18,186 bases of DNA from JBDSLU01 sp039916225 (GCA_039916225.1 JBDSLU010000325.1:1-18186); one strand, 5' to 3'. Counted from the first letter of the stretch, positions 8,977 to 16,496 are shown. The notes: generated by a model from the letters alone, not told the origin. Translations and numbers: made by a program.

Positions 8977-10238
8977 GAGCGCACCGCCTCGCCGACGGCC
9001 GGAATCAGGTCCTTGACGAGATGCACGTCCTTGTCGCCGCGGCCCGACAGGTTGACGACGAGAATCCCGTCGCGTCCGAGGTCACGCGCGACGTCACGCA
9101 CCGCGGCGATGGCATGTGCCGACTCCAGCGCCGGCAGCAGCCCCTCGCGACGCGCGAGCCACCCGAACGCCTCGAGCGCCGCGGCATCGGTGGCGTAGCG
9201 ATACTCCACGCGGCCCTGCTCGCGCAGCATGGCGTGCTCGGGCCCGATGGCCGCGTAGTCGAGGCCAGCCGACACCGAGTGCGTCAGCTCGATGTTGCCG
9301 GCGGCGTCCTGCAGCACGTAGGTGAATGTGCCCTGCAGCACGCCAGGACTGCCACCCGAGAAGCGCGCCGCGTGCCGACCTGGCGTGATGCCCTCGCCGC
9401 CGGCCTCGACGCCGATCAGCTTCACCGACGCGTCGTCGATGAAGGCGTCGAACAGACCGATCGCGTTGCTGCCGCCGCCGATGCAGGCGAGCACCACGTC
9501 GGGCAGACGACCCGCCTGGGCGAGGATCTGCTGCCGTGCCTCCTGGCCGATGATCGACTGGAACTCACGGACCATCAGCGGATACGGATGCGGCCCGAGG
9601 GCCGAGCCGAGCAGGTAGGTCGTGTCGTGCGGACGGCCGACCCAGTCGCGCATCGCTTCGCTGATCGCGTCCTTGAGCGTCCGGCTGCCGGCGTCGACGC
9701 CGACCACGGTCGCGCCGAGCAGCCGCATGCGCACGACGTTGAGCGCCTGGCGGGCCATGTCCTCGGTGCCCATGTAGACCACGCACTCGAGGCCGAGCAG
9801 CGCACACGCCGTGGCCGACGCGACGCCATGCTGGCCGGCGCCGGTCTCGGCGACGATGCGCGTCTTGCCCATCCGCTTCGCCAGCAGCGCCTGCCCGATC
9901 GCGTTGTTGATCTTGTGCGCGCCGGTATGGGCGAGGTCCTCGCGCTTGAGGAAGACGCGGCAGCCGGCGTCCTCGGACAGCCGGCCCGCCTCGTACAGCG
10001 GCGTCGGCCGGCCGACGAACTGGCGCAGCACCTGGACGAACGCCTCGACGAACGCGGCATCGCTTCGGGCCGCGAAGTAGGCGCGCTCGAGCGCCGCGAC
10101 GGGCTCGACCAGCGTCTCCGGAACGAACCGACCGCCGTAGGCCCCGAAGTAGCCGCGCGCGTCGGGATCGCGCCGCCCGAATACCGGCCGGGCGTCCACT
10201 CTATCCCCCGCTTTTACCCTATTCAATGCCATCGTCAT
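8973..10238 (-). CDS. trpB: Tryptophan synthase beta chain
   Basis: This encodes 421 residues from ATG 10238 and condenses indole with serine using pyridoxal phosphate. The core is complete: YFGAYGGRFVPETLVEP, KREDLAHTGAHKINNA with the PLP lysine at 109, AETGAGQHGVA with catalytic Glu131, and the phosphate-binding ACIGGGSNAIG. This is the TrpB1 type that partners with TrpA. GGAGG at 10247-10243 lies 4 nt before ATG 10238 and 10 nt before an in-frame ATG at 10232, so either could be used. Starting at 10238 overlaps trpF by 20 nt, the longest overlap in the operon. Confidence 0.97.
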   Translation of the reverse strand: MTMALNRVKAGDRVDARPVFGRRDPDARGYFGAYGGRFVPETLVEPVAALERAYFAARSDAAFVEAFVQVLRQFVGRPTPLYEAGRLSEDAGCRVFLKREDLAHTGAHKINNAIGQALLAKRMGKTRIVAETGAGQHGVASATACALLGLECVVYMGTEDMARQALNVVRMRLLGATVVGVDAGSRTLKDAISEAMRDWVGRPHDTTYLLGSALGPHPYPLMVREFQSIIGQEARQQILAQAGRLPDVVLACIGGGSNAIGLFDAFIDDASVKLIGVEAGGEGITPGRHAARFSGGSPGVLQGTFTYVLQDAAGNIELTHSVSAGLDYAAIGPEHAMLREQGRVEYRYATDAAALEAFGWLARREGLLPALESAHAIAAVRDVARDLGRDGILVVNLSGRGDKDVHLVKDLIPAVGEAVRS

Positions 10239-10863
10239 CCCGCCTCCAGGCGTCGTCCACCGCGCGCGCGAACGCCCGCATCCGTGCGACCGATTTCTCA
10301 CCCGGCCGCGTCTCGATCCCTGATGACACGTCCACCGCATAGGGGCGGACGATCCTGATGGCCTCGCCGACGTTGTCGGCGGTCAAACCGCCCGCCAGCA
10401 CCAGCCGGCGTTGCCGGGCCAGCGTCGCCGCGGCCGGCCAATCGGCCAGCTGGCCAGTGCCGCCGGGCGCGTCGCCCGTCGCTGCGTCGACCAGCAGCGT
10501 CACCGACGCCGGCCACGACGCCGCTTCGACCACTGGATCGCCAGCGCGAGCCAGCGCCCTGATCACGCGTGGCCATGCCGCCACGAAATCGGCGGGCGTT
10601 TCCCGGCCGTGCAGCTGCACGGCGTCCAGGCCGACGTGCGCCGCGATCTGCCGCACCTCCGCCACCGGCAGGTCGACGAAGACGCCGACCCGCTGCAGGA
10701 ACGGCGGCAGCGTCGCCGCGATCGCCCGGGCCGCATCGGGCGCGACCGCCCGCCTGCTGGACGGCGCGAAGACGAACCCGATCGCCGCGGCGCCGAGATC
10801 AGCGGCGGCCCAGGCGTCCTCGACGCGCGTGATGCCGCAGAACTTCATCGCCACGCGACTCAT
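10219..10863 (-). CDS. trpF: Phosphoribosylanthranilate isomerase
   Basis: This encodes 214 residues, a TIM barrel catalysing the Amadori rearrangement of N-(5'-phosphoribosyl)anthranilate. The catalytic Cys9 sits in MKFCGIT and Asp126 in LLVDAATG. Other family marks are FAPSSRRAV, AVQLHG, GGTGQ, LAGGLTADNV and DVSSGIE. ATG 10863 overlaps the trpC stop as ATGA; a second in-frame ATG five codons later (10848) is possible but would lose the coupling. It is not fused to trpC, unlike in enterobacteria. Confidence 0.96.
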   Translation of the reverse strand: MSRVAMKFCGITRVEDAWAAADLGAAAIGFVFAPSSRRAVAPDAARAIAATLPPFLQRVGVFVDLPVAEVRQIAAHVGLDAVQLHGRETPADFVAAWPRVIRALARAGDPVVEAASWPASVTLLVDAATGDAPGGTGQLADWPAAATLARQRRLVLAGGLTADNVGEAIRIVRPYAVDVSSGIETRPGEKSVARMRAFARAVDDAWRRDDDGIE

Positions 10864-11669
10864 GCCGGTGCCGCCACGAGTTCGGCCAGCGCCGCGCCCG
10901 GATCCGGCTGGCTCATGAAGCGCTCGCCGACGAGGAACGCGTGATAACCGGCGGCCGTCAGGGCGTCGATGTCGGCGCGGCTGCGAATGCCGCTCTCCGC
11001 GACCCCGACGACTCCAGCGCCGAGCGCCGGACCGAGCGCGAGCGCAGTGTCGAGCGACACCGCCAGCGTCTTGAGATTGCGGCTGTTCACGCCGATCAGC
11101 CGGGCGCCGGCGTCCTGCGCCCGCGCCAGCTCCTCGGCGGTATGCACTTCGACCAGCGCCGCCAGCCCCCGCGCCTCGGCCGCGGCATGGAGCCGGCGCA
11201 GTGTCGCGTCGTCGAGCGCGGCGACGATCAGCAGGATGGCGTCGGCGCCGGCGGCATGCGCCTCGAGGATCTGGAACTCGTCGACGAAGAAGTCCTTGCG
11301 CAGGATCGGCGTCGGCACCGCGGCGCGCACCGCGCGCAGGTGGTCGAGCGCGCCGTCGAAGAAGGTCGGTTCGGTCAGGACCGAGATCGCCGCGGCACCA
11401 GCGGCCGCATAGCGCCGGGCGATCGCCGCCGGATCGTAATCGGCCCGCAGGATGCCACGCGACGGCGAGCGCCGCTTGCACTCGGCGATGACATGCACCG
11501 CGCCGGGCGTCGCCAGCGTCTCGAGGAGCGTCACGCCACGCGGCTGCCACGAGGCGGCCGCACGTTCGAGCTGTCGGCGCGCGTCGCCGGTCGCCCGGAC
11601 CTCGACGGCCCGGGTCGTCGCCGCGACGATCGTCGCCAGGACGTCTCCCCCGCCGGTCACGTCGCTCAT
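10860..11669 (-). CDS. trpC: Indole-3-glycerol phosphate synthase
   Basis: This encodes 269 residues. It closes the indole ring of carboxyphenylaminodeoxyribulose phosphate with loss of carbon dioxide. Active-site motifs are present: AECKRRSPSRG with Glu63 and Lys65, LRKDFF with Lys125, ALVEVH with Glu174, GVNSRNLKT and VAESGIRS with Glu225. ATG 11669 overlaps the trpD stop as ATGA. The length is normal for a monofunctional enzyme. Confidence 0.97.
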   Translation of the reverse strand: MSDVTGGGDVLATIVAATTRAVEVRATGDARRQLERAAASWQPRGVTLLETLATPGAVHVIAECKRRSPSRGILRADYDPAAIARRYAAAGAAAISVLTEPTFFDGALDHLRAVRAAVPTPILRKDFFVDEFQILEAHAAGADAILLIVAALDDATLRRLHAAAEARGLAALVEVHTAEELARAQDAGARLIGVNSRNLKTLAVSLDTALALGPALGAGVVGVAESGIRSRADIDALTAAGYHAFLVGERFMSQPDPGAALAELVAAPA

Positions 11670-12688
11670 GCCGGCGCTCCGTCCCGCGAGGTGGCGATGA
11701 GCCGGGACAGCGTCCCCGTCGCCGCTCCGCGATCGATCGAGGCGCCGGCAGCGGCGATGCCGTCGCTCAACGACGTCACCGCACCAGCCACGAGGAGCGC
11801 GGCACCGGCGTTCAGCAGCACGATGTCGCGCGCCGGCCCCTTGGCCCCACCCAGGACCTGCCGGGTGATGCGCGCGTTCTCAGCGGCGTCGCCGCCAGCC
11901 AGGTCGGTAATGCTCGCCTTGGGCAGGCCCGCATCAGCCGGATGCACGTAGAACGTCCGCACCGACCGGCCGCGCGCCTCGGACACCTTGGTGTAGCCGG
12001 TCGTCGAGATCTCGTCGAGGCCGTCGGCGCCATGCACGACCCAGGCGCGCTCCGAGCCGAGCATCGCCAACGCCCTGGCGACGAGTTCGGTCAGTTCCGG
12101 CCGCGGCACGCCGACGACCTGCCGGCGCGCGCCAGCCGGGTTGGTCAGCGGCCCGAGGAGATTGAAAGCCGTTCGCACGCCCAACTCGCGCCGCAGTGCG
12201 GCCACATGGCGCATCGACGGATGGTAGGTGGGCGCGAAGAAGAACGCCAGACCGGCCTCGGCCAGGCACGCTTCCGCGGTTGCCGGACCGGCCGTCACAT
12301 CGACGCCGAGGGCTTCGAACACGTCGGCGCTGCCGCACTTGCTCGACGCGGAGCGGTTGCCGTGCTTGGCGACCGGAACGCCGCACGACGCGACGACGAT
12401 GGCCGCGACCGTCGAGATGTTGAAGGTGCCGGCGCCGTCGCCGCCGGTGCCGCAGGTATCGAGCGCGTCCGGGCGGGGCCGCGCCAGCGTCACTGCCCGG
12501 GCCCGCATCGTGCGCGCGAAGCCGACGATCTCGGCCGGGCGTTCGCCCTTCTGCCGCAGGGCGACGAGCAGGCCGGCGACCTGCGCCGCGGGCACGTCGC
12601 CGTCCATGATCCGTCCCATCGCCGCGGCGGCTTCGGTTTCGGTCAGGTCTTCCTGACGTTGCAGCTTCTCGAGCAGGGCGGGAAACAT
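11666..12688 (-). CDS. trpD: Anthranilate phosphoribosyltransferase
   Basis: This encodes 340 residues. It transfers phosphoribosyl from PRPP to anthranilate. The PRPP-binding DTCGTGGDG (about 77-85) and KHGNRSASSKCGSADV (108-123) are intact, followed by the family's FFFAPTYHPSMRHVAALRRELG and FNLLGPLTNPA. ATG 12688 is chosen because it forms TGATG with the trpG stop and has GGAG upstream. The frame is open far beyond this into trpG but with no homologous sequence. It is not fused to trpG. Confidence 0.97.
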   Translation of the reverse strand: MFPALLEKLQRQEDLTETEAAAAMGRIMDGDVPAAQVAGLLVALRQKGERPAEIVGFARTMRARAVTLARPRPDALDTCGTGGDGAGTFNISTVAAIVVASCGVPVAKHGNRSASSKCGSADVFEALGVDVTAGPATAEACLAEAGLAFFFAPTYHPSMRHVAALRRELGVRTAFNLLGPLTNPAGARRQVVGVPRPELTELVARALAMLGSERAWVVHGADGLDEISTTGYTKVSEARGRSVRTFYVHPADAGLPKASITDLAGGDAAENARITRQVLGGAKGPARDIVLLNAGAALLVAGAVTSLSDGIAAAGASIDRGAATGTLSRLIATSRDGAPA

Positions 12689-13257
12689 CAGAGCTCCAGG
12701 AAGTTGCGCAGGAGACGGCGCCCTTCCGACGTCAGGATCGACTCCGGGTGGAACTGGACGCCGTGCAGCGGCCACTCGCGATGACGCAGCGCCATCACGG
12801 TGCGATCCTGGTCGCCGGTCCGCGCCGCGATCTCGAGGACCGGCGGCCAGCCGTCTTCCGAGACCACCAGCGAGTGGTAGCGCGCCGCCGGGAACGGCGC
12901 CGTCAATCCGGCGAATACGCCCTTGCCGTCGTGCTCGATGATCGAGCTCTTGCCGTGCATCAGCCGCGGCGCCCGCACCACGTTGCCGCCGAACGCCGCG
13001 CCCATCGCCTGGTGGCCGAGACAGACGCCCAGGATCGGCACCGACGCCCCGAAGCGCTGGATGACCGGGATCGAGATGCCGGCGTCCTCGGGCCGCCCGG
13101 GCCCCGGCGAGATGACGATGCGCGACGGCTGCAGCGCCGCGATCTCGTCGAGCGTGATCTGGTCGTTGCGGCGAACCGACACCTCGGCGCCGAGCTCGCC
13201 CAGGTACTGAGCGAGGTTGAAGGTGAACGAGTCGTAGTTGTCGATCAGGAGAACCAT
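12688..13257 (-). CDS. trpG: Anthranilate synthase component II (glutamine amidotransferase)
   Basis: This encodes 189 residues, a class I amidotransferase that supplies ammonia to TrpE. It begins with the classical LLIDNYDSFTFNLAQYLGELG. The PGPGRPEDAG oxyanion region follows, then the nucleophile Cys79 in GVCLGHQAMG, and His170/Glu172 in GVQFHPESILT. ATG 13257 overlaps the trpE stop as TAATG. A role shared with aminodeoxychorismate synthase (PabA) cannot be excluded, since such subunits are sometimes amphibolic. Confidence 0.96.
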   Translation of the reverse strand: MVLLIDNYDSFTFNLAQYLGELGAEVSVRRNDQITLDEIAALQPSRIVISPGPGRPEDAGISIPVIQRFGASVPILGVCLGHQAMGAAFGGNVVRAPRLMHGKSSIIEHDGKGVFAGLTAPFPAARYHSLVVSEDGWPPVLEIAARTGDQDRTVMALRHREWPLHGVQFHPESILTSEGRRLLRNFLEL

Positions 13258-14747
13258 TACCGCAGCTCCCGCTGCGCGAGCTCGAGGGCACGCAGGAGCG
13301 CCTGCGCCTTGTTCCGCGTCTCTTCGTATTCCGTCGCCGGATCGGAGTCGGCGACGATGCCGGCACCGGCCTGGACCTGGGCCACGCCGTCGCGCAGCAC
13401 CAGCGTACGGATGGCGATGCAGCAATCGAGGTTGCCGGCGAAATCGAGATAGCCGACGGCACCGGCGTAGACGCCGCGCCACGACGGCTCCAGCGCCGCG
13501 ATGATCTCCATGGCCCGGATCTTCGGCGCACCGGAGACGGTGCCGGCCGGGAAACAGGCGACCAGCGCGTCGAGGCGATCCTTGTCGGCCGAGAGCTGGC
13601 CTTCGACCCGGGACACGAGATGCATGACGTGCGAGTAGCGATCGATGGTCATGTACTGCGGCACGCGCACGGTGCCGTAGTCGCAGACACGGCCGACGTC
13701 GTTGCGGCCGAGATCGACCAGCATGACGTGCTCGGCGCGCTCCTTCTCGTCCCGCTTCAGCTCCTCGCCGAGCCGCAGATCCTCTTCGTGCGTCGCGCCG
13801 CGGGGCCGCGTCCCGGCGATCGGATGCGTCTCGACGTGGCGCCCTTCGACGCGGACCAGCATCTCCGGCGACGATCCGACGATCGACACGTCGCCGACGC
13901 GCAGGAAATACATGTACGGCGACGGGTTGACGTGACGCAGGGCGCGATAGACCGTGAACGGATCGGCGGTGACGCGAACGTCGTAGCGCTGCGACAGCAC
14001 CACCTGGTACACGTCGCCGGCGGCGATGTGCTCCTTGGCGGTGCGGACCGCCGCCTCGAACTCCTCGCGTGTCGTCCTCGCCTCGACGATCGGCGGCTCG
14101 CCGCCGCCGGTGGTCGCCCGCGACAGACCGCCAGCCAGCTCCCGCTCCAGGAAGCCGATGCGCGCACAGGCGAACTGGTAGAGCGACTCGAGGCTCTCGC
14201 CGGGCGTCACGCGGGCGTTGGCGATCAGCAGGATGCGATGCCGCACGTGATCGAAGGCGAGCACCGTATCGAACAGCATGAAGGCCGCTTCACCGGCAGG
14301 ATCGCCGAGCCGGCCGCGTTCACGCTCCCAGACGCCGTCGAGCGCCGGCTCGAACCAGGGCGCGGCGTCGTAGCCGAAGAAGCCGACCGCGCCGCCCGTC
14401 AGGCGCGGCAGATCCGGCACCACCGGCGATCGGTACTCCGCCATCACCCGGCGCAGGGCGTCGACGAACGGCTCGTGCAGCACCTCGATCTCGCCGGCCC
14501 GCTCGATGACGGCCTGACCGTCACGCGCCCGCAGGACGAGGAAGGGATCCTTGCCGAGGAAGCTGTAGCGCGCGATCCGCTCGCCGCCCTCGACGCTCTC
14601 CAGCAGGAAGGCGTAATCGGCGTGCTCGGCGACCTTCAGGAACGCCGCCGCCGGCGTCAGCAGGTCGGCGAGGAGCTCCTTGTAGACCGGCACGAACGTG
14701 CCGCGCGTCGCCAGCTCGGCGAACTCTTCGAACGACGTCTGTTTCAT
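13257..14747 (-). CDS. trpE: Anthranilate synthase component I
   Basis: This encodes 496 residues. With TrpG it converts chorismate and glutamine to anthranilate. Residues 48-51 are LLES, the known tryptophan feedback-binding motif, so allosteric inhibition by Trp is expected. The C-terminal chorismate-binding domain shows HPIAGTRPRG (309-318 region), ELKRDEKERAEHVMLVDLGR, CFPAGTVSGAPKIRAMEI and GAGIVADSDP. This, together with the trp context, favours TrpE over PabB. ATG 14747 overlaps the aroDE stop as ATGA, with an AGGA-type site upstream. Confidence 0.97.
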   Translation of the reverse strand: MKQTSFEEFAELATRGTFVPVYKELLADLLTPAAAFLKVAEHADYAFLLESVEGGERIARYSFLGKDPFLVLRARDGQAVIERAGEIEVLHEPFVDALRRVMAEYRSPVVPDLPRLTGGAVGFFGYDAAPWFEPALDGVWERERGRLGDPAGEAAFMLFDTVLAFDHVRHRILLIANARVTPGESLESLYQFACARIGFLERELAGGLSRATTGGGEPPIVEARTTREEFEAAVRTAKEHIAAGDVYQVVLSQRYDVRVTADPFTVYRALRHVNPSPYMYFLRVGDVSIVGSSPEMLVRVEGRHVETHPIAGTRPRGATHEEDLRLGEELKRDEKERAEHVMLVDLGRNDVGRVCDYGTVRVPQYMTIDRYSHVMHLVSRVEGQLSADKDRLDALVACFPAGTVSGAPKIRAMEIIAALEPSWRGVYAGAVGYLDFAGNLDCCIAIRTLVLRDGVAQVQAGAGIVADSDPATEYEETRNKAQALLRALELAQRELR

Positions 14748-16219
14748 ACCGATGTCCTGGCTTCTGTTCGAGCGTCCCCGGCCAGCGCCGGAGGGGCCAT
14801 GGCCGCCAGCCGCGCTTCAGCGGCGCCCCGGAGGACGCCCGCCTCCGGCGTCACGCCGGTCCACCAGGCGAACTGCCGGGTGGCTTGGGCGACGAGCATG
14901 TCGAGGCCGTCGAGGGTGCGGCAGCCGGCGGCTGCGGCATCGCGCAGCAGCCGCGTCGGCCGCGGGTTGTAGACGAGGTCGTAGACCAACGCGCCGTCGA
15001 GATCCCCGGCGTCGACCGGCGATCGATCGACGTTGGGATAGGTGCCGACCGGTGTCGTGTTGACGAGAAGGTCCCAGCTGCCCCGCGGCACCGGCCAGGC
15101 CCCGACTGTCACCTGCGCCGTATCCGCCAGCGCCTGCGCCGCCTCGGGACGGCGCGCGTGCACCGAGACACGCGCGCCCCGTGACAGCAGGCCGCTCACC
15201 ACCGATCGTGCCGACCCGCCGGCACCAACGATCGCGGCCCGCCGCCCTTGGAGCGCCACGTCGGCGAGCGGGGCCAGGAATCCTTCGACGTCGGTGTTGG
15301 TCCCGTCCCAACCACCGTCGCGCCGTCGCAGGGTGTTGAGCGCGCCGCTCTGCCCGGCGGTCCGCGCGGCGTCTTCCTTGAAGGGCGCCGTCACGCTGGC
15401 GCCGTCGATGCCGAGAACCTCGGCGAGCCCGAGAAAGTCGTCGAAGTCGGCGGCCTCGCACGGCAGGTAGACACCGTCGAGGCCGGTCGCCGCAAAGGCG
15501 GCGTTGTGCATGGCCGGCGACACCGAGTGTCCGATCGGCCGGCCGACGACGGCATAGACCGGCGTCGCCGCGGTCACGCGTCCGACGCGGAACTCGTCGC
15601 GCAGGCGATCGACGGACACCTGGCCCGGGGCCACCCCGTTGCCGCCGTAGGTCCAGCACGAGCCGACGTGATCGGGCAGCACGCGCGTGGCGACACCGGG
15701 CATCCCCATGGCGATGACGACCGTCCGCTGGCCTGCGTCGCGACCGGCCCGACCGATGGCGATCACCGGAAGGGCGTCGCGGAGCGTCTTCGCCGTGGCC
15801 GCGATCTTCACGACGGCCGTGCCGTGGCGGCGCATCTCGCGGACCCGGTCGGCGAGGTCGGACGGCACACCGTCGAAATCGTGGTGCGACAGGACGACGC
15901 GGGCGCGGACGTCGGCGGGCCACTGCTCCAGCGCCGCCGCCGCCTTCCATTCGAGATCGACGTAGTCGGCGCCCAGGGCCAGGGCCTCCGAGAGAATGGC
16001 CAGGCGCTCGGTCTCGCTGCCCTGGAAGCGGCCCCCTTCCCAGGCGGCACGACACGTGACGATGACCGGGCGGCTCCGGCCAGCCATGGCCGCCTGCGGA
16101 TCCGGCCGGTCCATCAGGTCCAGGCGCAGCTCCACCAGGTCGGCCCGTGAGGCGTCCCGTTGCTCCCGCATCGCGTCCGGTGACGCGGCGGCGACGGCTT
16201 CGACGATAAGTGCGCCCAT
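14744..16219 (-). CDS. aroDE: Bifunctional type I 3-dehydroquinate dehydratase / shikimate dehydrogenase
   Basis: This encodes 491 residues in two domains. Residues 1-215 are a type I dehydroquinate dehydratase: VELRLDLMD, VIVTCRAAWEGG, the SHHDF histidines at 112-113 and the Schiff-base lysine 138 in VVKIAATAK. Residues 220-475 are a shikimate dehydrogenase: GRPIGHSVSPAMHNAAF binds shikimate, Lys281 follows in VTAPFKEDA, then GTNTDVEGF, the NADP loop IVGAGGSARSV (330-340), NTTPVGTYPN, DLVYNPRPT and QATRQFAWWTG. The order is the same as in plant DHQD-SDH fusions. ATG 16219 is preferred over TTG 16225, which lies inside the terminator end. Its Shine-Dalgarno GGAGGGG (16237-16231) is part of the attenuator hairpin. 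It is the first structural gene of the operon. Confidence 0.95.
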   Translation of the reverse strand: MGALIVEAVAAASPDAMREQRDASRADLVELRLDLMDRPDPQAAMAGRSRPVIVTCRAAWEGGRFQGSETERLAILSEALALGADYVDLEWKAAAALEQWPADVRARVVLSHHDFDGVPSDLADRVREMRRHGTAVVKIAATAKTLRDALPVIAIGRAGRDAGQRTVVIAMGMPGVATRVLPDHVGSCWTYGGNGVAPGQVSVDRLRDEFRVGRVTAATPVYAVVGRPIGHSVSPAMHNAAFAATGLDGVYLPCEAADFDDFLGLAEVLGIDGASVTAPFKEDAARTAGQSGALNTLRRRDGGWDGTNTDVEGFLAPLADVALQGRRAAIVGAGGSARSVVSGLLSRGARVSVHARRPEAAQALADTAQVTVGAWPVPRGSWDLLVNTTPVGTYPNVDRSPVDAGDLDGALVYDLVYNPRPTRLLRDAAAAGCRTLDGLDMLVAQATRQFAWWTGVTPEAGVLRGAAEARLAAMAPPALAGDARTEARTSV

Positions 16220-16363
16220 AAGCAAAAAAGCCCCTCCAACCGGTCAGGTTGAAGGGGCTCGAACTCTTCTGGTGTTCCGCGTCGTCCGCTGTCGCTAGAC
16301 GGCCCCCTCGACCTGATGGACGTCGTACCACCAGAGCCGGTCGCTGAACGCGACGACGGGGCC
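16220..16363 (-). promoter_or_regulatory. Trp-type transcription attenuator of the aromatic operon
   Basis: Four pairing segments are visible in the leader RNA. Segment 1 is GGCCCCGTCG (16363-16354), segment 2 GGTCGAGGGGGCC (16313-16301), segment 3 AGCCCCTTCAACC (16259-16247) and segment 4 GGTTGGAGGGGCT (16241-16229). Segments 1 and 2 pair over 10 positions with one mismatch. Segments 2 and 3 pair over 12 positions with one mismatch and one G-U. Segments 3 and 4 form the terminator. The Trp-Trp-Tyr codons (16333-16325) lie between 1 and 2. A ribosome stalled there would end a few nucleotides short of segment 2, freeing it to act as antiterminator. A ribosome reaching the stop codon (16297-16295) would cover segment 2 and let the terminator form. 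The pairings are read directly; the regulatory model follows the established trp attenuation mechanism. Confidence 0.82.
16229..16259 (-). terminator. Intrinsic terminator just before aroDE (attenuator arms 3 and 4)
   Basis: On the minus strand, AGCCCCTTCAACC (16259-16247) pairs with GGTTGGAGGGGCT (16241-16229) as a 13-bp stem with one U-G pair and a 5-nt loop, TGACC. It runs directly into six T residues (16229-16224). This is a textbook Rho-independent terminator, yet it lies 4 nt before the ATG of the first operon gene, so it can only act as a conditional attenuator. Its 3' arm carries the GGAGGGG ribosome site of aroDE. Confidence 0.93.
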
Positions 16364-16453
16364 AAACGGAACCGCGGGGCCGAACGACACCCGCACGCCA
16401 CCCGCCGCCACCGTGGCAGCCGGGTTCGCGCCGAGGACGTGCAGCCGATCCAT
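16295..16453 (-). CDS. Leader peptide with a Trp-Trp-Tyr cluster
   Basis: A 52-codon ORF runs from ATG 16453 to TAG 16297-16295, ending 35 nt before the terminator hairpin. It begins MDRLHVLGANPAA and ends FSDRLWWYDVHQVEGAV. Tandem Trp codons (41 and 42) and a Tyr codon (43) are placed 11 to 9 codons before the end, as expected for a stalling site that controls a Trp/Tyr operon; Phe also occurs at 24, 30 and 36. It has no resemblance that I recognise to a functional protein. The predicted -10 box ends 8 nt before its ATG and no Shine-Dalgarno is visible, so the ORF is probably read from a leaderless or nearly leaderless message. It is longer than the 14-20 residue trp leaders of well-studied bacteria. 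Confidence 0.75.
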   Translation of the reverse strand: MDRLHVLGANPAATVAAGGVRVSFGPAVPFGPVVAFSDRLWWYDVHQVEGAV

Positions 16454-16461
16454 GGCCGGTG

Positions 16462-16490
16462 ACGATAACAGAGAGAGCGGGCCCGGTCAA
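16462..16490 (-). promoter_or_regulatory. Promoter of the aromatic operon
   Basis: On the minus strand, TTGACC (16490-16485, five of six matches to TTGACA) is followed by exactly 17 nt and TATCGT (16467-16462). The spacing is ideal for sigma-70. The -10 box ends 8 nt before the leader ATG at 16453, so transcription should begin within a few bases of, or at, that codon. It stands back to back with the promoter of the S55 peptidase gene. I see no obvious TrpR- or TyrR-like operator overlapping it. Confidence 0.7.
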
Positions 16491-16496
16491 CGCGAT

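Noticed and set aside
10864..11550. N-terminal extension of the trpF frame suggesting a TrpC-TrpF fusion
   Set aside because: The extension is in a different frame from the real trpC and has no IGPS motifs. The two genes overlap by ATGA instead.
12689..13531. N-terminal extension of the trpD frame through trpG into trpE
   Set aside because: The extra sequence is out-of-frame trpG/trpE coding DNA, and the TrpD homology begins at ATG 12688.
16220..16453. T-box riboswitch or TRAP-type control of the operon
   Set aside because: I see no T-box consensus (AGGGTGGNACCGCG-like), no specifier-loop layout and no run of spaced GAG/TAG triplets. The Trp-codon leader and alternative pairings explain the terminator better.
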